NCBI GenBank assembly: GCA_014190175.1
Contig: BJFZ01000001.1
Coordinates: 85,571 to 149,570 of the forward strand
Origin: Actinomycetes bacterium
GTDB lineage: Bacteria; Actinomycetota; Actinomycetes; Nanopelagicales; Nanopelagicaceae
Direction of reading: 5' to 3'
Length of the DNA: 64,000 bases
Below are positions 59,024-64,000 of this stretch, one piece after another (the first letter of the stretch is position 1; the number at the start of each line of letters is the position of its first letter). The translations under genes and the position numbers were made by a program. Below the pieces are notes generated by a model. That model ran no database searches. It was not told the DNA's origin and was given only the letters and a program-made list of their open reading frames with translations.

Positions 59024-59649
59024 CAGGCGGTTCCACCATTTCCGGAAACTTGATTTGCAGAGCGAACCACGTGATCTACAAAGCCATACTCTTTTGCTGC
59101 TTCTGCAGTAAACCAACGATCGCGGTCAGAATCAGCTTGGATAGTTTCGGCTTTTTGTCCAGTGTGTTCAGCAATTAAATCTGCCAAAGTTTTTTTGGTG
59201 TAAGCCATTTGTTCTGCTTGAATTTTAATATCGCTTGCAGTTCCACCGATGCCACCAGAAGGTTGGTGCATCATGATTCGTGCATGCGGAAGTGCATAAC
59301 GTTTTCCAGGTGCACCTGCACAAAGTAGGAATTGACCCATCGATGCAGCAAGCCCCATTGCGACAGTTGCAACATCATTCTTGATGTATTGCATGGTGTC
59401 GTAAATTGCCATACCTGCTGTTACGGAACCACCAGGTGAGTTGATGTAAAGATAAATATCTTTTTCGGAATCTTCAGCTGAGAGCAACAACATCTGAGCT
59501 GCAATCGCATTGGCCATTGAATCTTCGACTACCGAACCAAGGAAGATGATTCGCTCACGAAGTAAGCGTTGGTAGACCTCGTCATCTAATCCGCTACCAC
59601 TTGCACGGCTAGCGTTTGAGATCTGGCTATCGGGAGTAATAATTCCCAC
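59023..59649 (-). CDS. clpP1: ATP-dependent Clp protease proteolytic subunit 1
   Basis: The 208-residue partner subunit. The catalytic Ser is in [11 protein letters not shown], His in [11 protein letters not shown], with the handle helix [23 protein letters not shown] (in part) between it and the Asp. The start is GTG 59649 with a perfect AGGAGG ribosome binding site 5 bases ahead, unlike the leaderless genes nearby. A 151-base leader/promoter region separates it from tig. Confidence 0.96.
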   Translation of the reverse strand: MGIITPDSQISNASRASGSGLDDEVYQRLLRERIIFLGSVVEDSMANAIAAQMLLLSAEDSEKDIYLYINSPGGSVTAGMAIYDTMQYIKNDVATVAMGLAASMGQFLLCAGAPGKRYALPHARIMMHQPSGGIGGTASDIKIQAEQMAYTKKTLADLIAEHTGQKAETIQADSDRDRWFTAEAAKEYGFVDHVVRSANQVSGNGGTA

Positions 59650-59800
59650 AAAATCCTCCTGCAGTTATTGAGTACCTGAACGTTATATCTACCTTAACAA
59701 TTGGCGCAGGGATTTACTTCCGCACCCAAGGTAAGTGAACTCAAATCCGGCCTAAAAGGAGCTGATATTGACCAATGTTCGCTCTGAGCGCAAGCAAAAA
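59650..59800 (-). promoter_or_regulatory. tig-clpP1 intergenic region with candidate promoters and a leader hairpin
   Basis: Moving towards clpP1: the ClgR-like palindrome (59790-59777), a long imperfect hairpin closed by GGATTT/AAATCC (59748-59710), and two -10 candidates, TACCTT (59733-59728) and TATAAC (59687-59682). TACCTT begins 52 bases from the palindrome centre, almost the same distance as at clpX. Neither candidate has a good -35 element. Confidence 0.45.
59777..59790. promoter_or_regulatory. ClgR-like palindrome upstream of clpP1-clpP2
   Basis: CGCTCAGAGCG followed by AAC on the minus strand, matching the ClgR core CGCYNANRGCG. The full 14 bases are identical to the site in front of clpX. 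ClgR activates clpP1P2 and other protease genes in Corynebacterium, Streptomyces and Mycobacterium; no clgR gene lies in this window. Confidence 0.7.
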
Positions 59801-61096
59801 TTAATCCGCAGCAGGTGCGCTTTCAATCGCTGCTGGTGGACGAAGGGCTTCAAGATCCACCGCTTTGCCTTTGCTATCAAATACTTTGCACTGCTCAAGA
59901 ATTACTGCCAACGCTTTGGTGCGCGCTACATCAGCCACAAGAGATGAAATCTGACCGGCTTGGGCCACTTCTTGCGCAAACTGTTCAGGAGGCATTCCAT
60001 AACGCATCGCTGAACGAATAATGAATTCGGTTAACTCTGCTTCTGAAACATCAACTTTTTCGGCATCAACAATTGAATCAAGTAAGAAATTATTTGTGAG
60101 TGATTTGCGCACATCTGCTTCAACTTCAACACGGTGTGCTGCATCTTCTAATCGTCCTTCTGGTTCTAAGTGAGCATTTACTTCTGCTCCAACGAATTTT
60201 TCTGGCAGAGGCACTTTTGTATTCTCTAATAAGTACTCAAGTAACTTGTCACGAGCTTGTGTTCCTTGCTCTAGAGATTTCAAACGCTCTAAACGAGATT
60301 TAACATCATCACGAAGTTGGGCAAGTGTGTCAAACTCACTTGCAAGTTCGGCAAATGAATCATCAAGTGGTGGAAGTTCACGATGTTTGACGGCATTTAA
60401 TTTAACTTCGACATCAGCTAATTGACCAACTTCAGTTCCATAAAGTTCTGATTTAAAAATTTTGCTCTCTGATGCATTTAATCCGATAAGTGCTGCATCA
60501 AGACCCGGAATCATTCGATCAGTTCCTACTTCATAAGAAAGATTATTTGCACTGCCGCCATCAACTTCTTTTCCATCAATGCGAGCAACTAAATCAATTG
60601 AAACAAAATCGCCACTCGCTACTGTCTTTTCAACAGTTGAAAGTGTTCCAAAACGAATTCGAAGGGCTTCTACTTGCTCATCAATATCTTTTTCAGAAAC
60701 TTCAACAGGATCAACAGTTAATTTGATTCCTTCTAGTGAAGGCAAATCTAATTTAGGACGTACATCTACTTCTACGGTGAATGCTAATTTCTCGTTATCA
60801 ACTAATTCAGTGATATCAACTTCTGGTCGACCAATAACGCGCACTTCATGTTCGCGAGCAGCTTCCATATAAAGAGCTGGGATTGCAATATTGATTGCTT
60901 CATCAAGCACTGCAGCGCGTCCAACACGTTGATCAATTAGATGTGATGGAACTTTGCCTTTGCGAAAACCTGGGATTGTTACTTTGCCGGCAATCTCTTT
61001 GTATGCCTTTGCAAAATGATCAGTTAAATCACCAAATGGCGCTTCGATTGTGATTTTTACGCGTGTAGGTGAGAGGGTTTCAAGCGCGCTTTTCAC
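59801..61096 (-). CDS. tig: Trigger factor
   Basis: The ribosome-associated folding chaperone, 431 residues. The N-terminal ribosome-binding domain contains the signature IPGFRKGKVPSHLI (about residues 38-51, around the FRK motif). The middle FKBP-like PPIase domain starts near VASGDFVSIDLVARIDGKEV, and the C-terminal domain forms the chaperone arms. The start is GTG 61096, behind a GGAG ribosome binding site, 26 bases after tRNA-Pro. The order tig-clpP1-clpP2-(MFS)-clpX links folding to proteolysis. Confidence 0.95.
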   Translation of the reverse strand: MKSALETLSPTRVKITIEAPFGDLTDHFAKAYKEIAGKVTIPGFRKGKVPSHLIDQRVGRAAVLDEAINIAIPALYMEAAREHEVRVIGRPEVDITELVDNEKLAFTVEVDVRPKLDLPSLEGIKLTVDPVEVSEKDIDEQVEALRIRFGTLSTVEKTVASGDFVSIDLVARIDGKEVDGGSANNLSYEVGTDRMIPGLDAALIGLNASESKIFKSELYGTEVGQLADVEVKLNAVKHRELPPLDDSFAELASEFDTLAQLRDDVKSRLERLKSLEQGTQARDKLLEYLLENTKVPLPEKFVGAEVNAHLEPEGRLEDAAHRVEVEADVRKSLTNNFLLDSIVDAEKVDVSEAELTEFIIRSAMRYGMPPEQFAQEVAQAGQISSLVADVARTKALAVILEQCKVFDSKGKAVDLEALRPPAAIESAPAAD

Positions 61097-61122
61097 AGAT
61101 CTCCTTGTGGTCTAAAATATTC

Positions 61123-61198
61123 TGGTCGGGGCGAGAGGATTCGAACCTCCGGTCTCCTGCTCCCAAAGCAGGCGCGCTAGCCACTACGCTACGCCCCG
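61123..61198 (-). tRNA. tRNA-Pro (anticodon TGG), CCA end encoded
   Basis: The minus strand folds as a complete tRNA: acceptor stem CGGGGCG/CGCCCCG with A as discriminator, anticodon stem CCTGC/GCAGG with loop TTTGGGA, anticodon TGG, and a T-arm with GGTTCGAATCC. The 3' CCA is present in the DNA (61125-61123). It is upstream of tig in the same orientation. Confidence 0.96.
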
Positions 61199-61242
61199 TG
61201 GCGTAATGCAGAAGTCTAGGGGGTAAGTTCGTCACGTAAAAC

Positions 61243-61316
61243 GCGGGTGTAGCTCAATGGTAGAGCCCCAGCCTTCCAAGCTGGCCATGCCGGTTCGATC
61301 CCGGTCACCCGCTCCA
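61243..61316 (+). tRNA. tRNA-Gly (anticodon TCC), CCA end encoded
   Basis: Acceptor stem GCGGGTG/CACCCGC, short D-loop, anticodon stem CCAGC/GCTGG with loop CTTCCAA (anticodon TCC), T-arm CCGGTTCGATCCCGG, discriminator T, and encoded CCA at 61314-61316. It is divergent from tRNA-Pro across 44 bases. Confidence 0.96.
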
Positions 61317-61347
61317 GGTTTTAACTCATCGTCCTTCTGGAGGGCAG

Positions 61348-62820
61348 ATGAACGCAAAACGCGTTAGTGCGGCACTCATTCCGCTCTTGCTTTCTCTCAT
61401 CGTGCCCACCCAAGTCAAAGCCCAAGAAGCCATCTATGCCCCTCCAATCGCACTAGCCCCATGTGGCGCAAATCAAATAAGTGATTGCATCACAAAGGTC
61501 GAAGTCATTGATTCTGGTGGCAATGCAACCTCTGCAACCCCCTCTGAAAGCGAGCGCGGCTTAAAACATTTTGCAATCTGGGATGGGATGGGAACCAAGT
61601 CGGCCGAATTACCAACTGCAAAATTTCAATGGGATCTTCCAGGAATAAATCATGCTGGTAGCGGCAGCAAAACTTTTATTGACGTGCAAGTTGCAAAAGA
61701 TCCGTGGGGTTCAGTTACTTCCCGCGAAGAAAGAGCGATGGCCCCGGTCATAAGAGTCCGAGTAACTCCGGCAATAATCGACAAGCGTTGCTTAATTTTG
61801 CGTCAAGCAAGTAGTGCTTACAGCGAAGACCAAGTTCTTCGCGATCCAAATGAGAATTGGCCGACTGGCTCTGCATTTCCATGTGAAACACCAGGAACAC
61901 CAAATGTTCCAGCAGATCGAATCGGAAAAACTCTAGATGGCAATGGAATTATGTTTTTGCCAAATTCGCTAGATCCAAAATTGCATTTGCGAATAACTTT
62001 TAAAGTTACAGATTTTGATCCACTTGGCTGGTTTGGACATTCGGGAAATGGATCAAGTGCGGAAATTTCAGTGAGTGGCGATGAATCAACTATAACTTTA
62101 GATCTTTATGCGATTCGCGTTGCACAAGGCAAGCAAGTAATTGACATCGCAAAAAATCGATATGTCGAACCGCAAGTAGCAACTCAAGATCCTTATGTAA
62201 TTGACGCTTATGCTCCAATTAACACTTTAAAAGAATGTTTCTCTGGAAAATTAGCAATATTTACAAATAGCAGAACTCTAAATCTTCCAGTTTTTGACCC
62301 TATAAATAGAATTATTGAATTAGCTACAGCGGCTCCACATTTTCTATCAGATGGAAAGACACTCAATGAAGGTTTCTATCAAGCCAATATTGGCGATTAC
62401 GAAGCAAAATGTTTGTGGCAAGTAGATACTGCGGCGAAGTTGGCTGGACAGGCACAGATCTCAATTGTTGATCAAGAAAGTGGTGAACCCCAAGTAGCAA
62501 CTCTTTCAACTTCACTTAAAAATAATGTGCTCTCGGTATTCGGTGCAGGATTTCATTACAGCCAACCAACGTTACGTCTAAAACTTTCCCAACCAGCCGC
62601 AACTTCCACGGCGTCTACCGGCAAACCAGTCGAGAATTCAGCACCAAAAAATTCACAGCCAACAAAAGTGACCTATTCAAAAAATGTTCAAGCCTGCATT
62701 AAAAAATTCTTGACGCCAATCGAACTGAAGGCAGTTCTCAACTCCCCACAACTTCCACCAGGGTTGAATGCGGCTAAGAAAAGTAAAGTTAAAAACTGCA
62801 TAAAGGCAGGTGGAAAGTAA
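61348..62820 (+). CDS. Secreted protein of unknown function, first of a tandem paralogous pair
   Basis: A 490-residue exported protein I do not recognise. It has a clear signal peptide (basic NAKR, hydrophobic AALIPLLLSLIVP, cleavage near VKAQ). The mature part is predicted beta-rich, with paired cysteines (PCGANQISDC near residues 37-46, later CFSG and KCLW) and no membrane anchor. A Ser/Thr/Pro linker (about residues 410-435) leads to a short basic C-terminal region with two further cysteines. It shares a KDPW motif, a CxSGxxAI motif and a C-hydrophobic-W motif with the next protein. A GGAGG ribosome binding site lies 4 bases before the ATG. The TAA overlaps the next start codon. Confidence 0.7.
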   Translation: MNAKRVSAALIPLLLSLIVPTQVKAQEAIYAPPIALAPCGANQISDCITKVEVIDSGGNATSATPSESERGLKHFAIWDGMGTKSAELPTAKFQWDLPGINHAGSGSKTFIDVQVAKDPWGSVTSREERAMAPVIRVRVTPAIIDKRCLILRQASSAYSEDQVLRDPNENWPTGSAFPCETPGTPNVPADRIGKTLDGNGIMFLPNSLDPKLHLRITFKVTDFDPLGWFGHSGNGSSAEISVSGDESTITLDLYAIRVAQGKQVIDIAKNRYVEPQVATQDPYVIDAYAPINTLKECFSGKLAIFTNSRTLNLPVFDPINRIIELATAAPHFLSDGKTLNEGFYQANIGDYEAKCLWQVDTAAKLAGQAQISIVDQESGEPQVATLSTSLKNNVLSVFGAGFHYSQPTLRLKLSQPAATSTASTGKPVENSAPKNSQPTKVTYSKNVQACIKKFLTPIELKAVLNSPQLPPGLNAAKKSKVKNCIKAGGK

Positions 62821-64000
62821 TGTCGAAGAGATTAATTTCCATATTGGCTGCATTCACAATTATTGGCGCATCATTTGCAACGAATCTCTCAGCAGATGCC
62901 CGCACTCTTGCAAAGCCAGTAATCCTTGATTACTGCAAAACAGCCTCACAAAGTAATTGCATTGAATCAGTTGCTTCTATCGATGACTCGGGTGTTGAGA
63001 AATTAGCAACATATGCAAAAACGACGACACTCGGATTCACACTTATCGGAACTGGCCTTGGAGTTCGAGGGCTAGAAATTCCATCACCTCAACCGCAATT
63101 CAAAATTCCAGGATTACGCAATCCCAACGACTTAACTTCAGATGGAGTGGTTGAATTTAGAGCCTTCTTTGCTGCTGATCCATGGGTAAGTTTTGGTTCA
63201 CAACCTTTCACGTTCTCCCCACCTTCACTTGAGGTTGGTGCAACTCCGGTCGATGCCAAAACTGGAAAAGCAATTGTAAATAAGAAAATTCCTTGCACCA
63301 CATCGACTGTTGATTACTGCGGTGATGCGCCTGCGCCTCTAGGTGCAAATGTGCGAATTAAAATTACACTTCGGTTATCCCGTTGGTCAGCAAACATTTA
63401 TCAAATTGACGGTACTCAAATCGACGTATCGGGCGTGCAAACAAAAAGTAAAACAACCGTTTCAATAACTGCAAGACCTGCAAAGGGTCCATACGATTTT
63501 GAACAAACAGGAATTATCAACGGCGGTTTCACTCAACAAAAAGCCGCTGCAGTGACTACTTGGTGGGCGGTTTATGCATCTCCATTCATGAATTCCCAAT
63601 GTCGCAGTGGATTTGATGCCATCGGAGGGATTAAAACTGGTCCAATGCTTTGGTCGGGAACAATTCCAAACCCTGGTGAAAATAATTTCGGTTCTGGTCA
63701 TTTTTATCCAGTCTCAGGACCAGATGGTAAACAAATGAATTCCCAACTGGAATTTCTAATGCAAAAGAGTGAAGTTAATTGCATCTGGCCCAATGAAACT
63801 CTTGAATCAGTAGCTTCAAAACTTCGCCAAGTTCTTCTTCCTGAAAACGGCAAGCCATCAGTAGTTCGACCTATAAAAACTGAAAACTTGGACACCAAAA
63901 TAAGAATTACTTTGGATAATTCAAATCTTCTTGCAGATTCCAAAGCTGGTATGGGCCTAGCTTTTGAAGGTGACACAACAATAAGTAAATGGACTGGCCG
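62820..64000 (+). CDS. Secreted protein of unknown function, second of a tandem paralogous pair (3' end cut by the window)
   Basis: An open frame from the ATG at 62820, sharing one base with the preceding TAA, running at least 393 codons to the window edge. The signal peptide is SKRLISILAAFTIIGASFA with cleavage near SADA. The mature part starts with DYCKTASQSNCIESV, then has AADPWVSFG, CTTSTVDYCG, QCRSGFDAIGG and VNCIWP, which line up in order with the DPW, CxSGxxAI and C-hydrophobic-W motifs of its neighbour. It therefore belongs to the same unrecognised secreted family. No catalytic motif or anchor is visible. The rest, perhaps including a similar C-terminal tail, is beyond the window. Confidence 0.72.
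   Translation, partial: MSKRLISILAAFTIIGASFATNLSADARTLAKPVILDYCKTASQSNCIESVASIDDSGVEKLATYAKTTTLGFTLIGTGLGVRGLEIPSPQPQFKIPGLRNPNDLTSDGVVEFRAFFAADPWVSFGSQPFTFSPPSLEVGATPVDAKTGKAIVNKKIPCTTSTVDYCGDAPAPLGANVRIKITLRLSRWSANIYQIDGTQIDVSGVQTKSKTTVSITARPAKGPYDFEQTGIINGGFTQQKAAAVTTWWAVYASPFMNSQCRSGFDAIGGIKTGPMLWSGTIPNPGENNFGSGHFYPVSGPDGKQMNSQLEFLMQKSEVNCIWPNETLESVASKLRQVLLPENGKPSVVRPIKTENLDTKIRITLDNSNLLADSKAGMGLAFEGDTTISKWTG

Noticed and set aside
59024..59116. N-terminal extension of clpP2
   Set aside because: This segment is out-of-frame clpP1 coding sequence and is unlike any ClpP. The ATG at 59023 overlapping the clpP1 stop codon is the natural start.

Overview
The window is a gene-dense, low-GC stretch of an actinobacterial chromosome. 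Gene orders typical of Actinobacteria are present (ndk-DUF4233-folC-valS-clpX, clpP1-clpP2, mreBCD-mrdA-rodA-rne-rplU-rpmA-obgE-proB, rpsB-tsf-pyrH-frr-cdsA-rlmN), but A/T-rich codons dominate and spacers are tiny or absent. Together with a large polyamine uptake and oxidation cluster, this suggests a genome-streamlined freshwater lineage of the acI / Nanopelagicales type. That placement is an inference from gene content and order, not from a database match. No IS element, prophage, CRISPR array or origin was seen. No stretch over 300 bases lacks a gene; the longest gap is about 280 bases, 19323-19602, the rpsB leader.

Layout. (1) 1-972: 5' part of dxr, running off the left edge. (2) 1038-14386: a polyamine and GABA catabolic island: gabT, a methyltransferase, a membrane protein with ExxE-type motifs, an agmatinase-family enzyme, two PuuB-like FAD oxidoreductases, potABCD, an aminoaldehyde dehydrogenase and a flavin-binding protein. 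It sits between rlmN and dxr, which usually lie close together in Actinobacteria. (3) 14383-19322: rlmN, cdsA, frr, pyrH, tsf, rpsB, with a folded rpsB leader. (4) 19603-21680: M23 peptidase, P-loop kinase, xerC. (5) 21690-32237: branched-chain amino-acid and serine block cimA, ilvE, leuB, serA, ilvC, ilvN, ilvB, ilvD, with an ILV-rich leader peptide and attenuator between ilvD and ilvB. (6) 32281-40641: MFS exporter, gatCAB, proA, a serine hydrolase, proB. (7) 40628-51003: obgE, rpmA, rplU, rne, rodA, mrdA, mreDCB. (8) 51006-61096: ndk, DUF4233, folC, valS, clpX, an MFS transporter, clpP2, clpP1, tig. (9) 61123-64000: tRNA-Pro, tRNA-Gly and two tandem secreted proteins of unknown function; the second runs off the right edge.

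How the genes work together. Island genes take up spermidine or putrescine (PotABCD), oxidise it to 4-aminobutanal (FAD oxidoreductase), then to GABA (aldehyde dehydrogenase), then to succinate semialdehyde (GabT). The ilv block can make isoleucine from pyruvate through citramalate if LeuCD is encoded elsewhere, and supplies valine and the leucine precursor.

Main non-coding observations: an ilv attenuator with leader peptide MSKILVVGQRAI; two matching ClgR-type palindromes, one upstream of clpX and one upstream of clpP1-clpP2; a three-hairpin 5' leader in front of a polyamine oxidoreductase; a recurring TANNNT box 6-7 bases before an ATG, suggesting widespread leaderless transcripts; and convergent gene pairs whose stop codons interlock within four bases.
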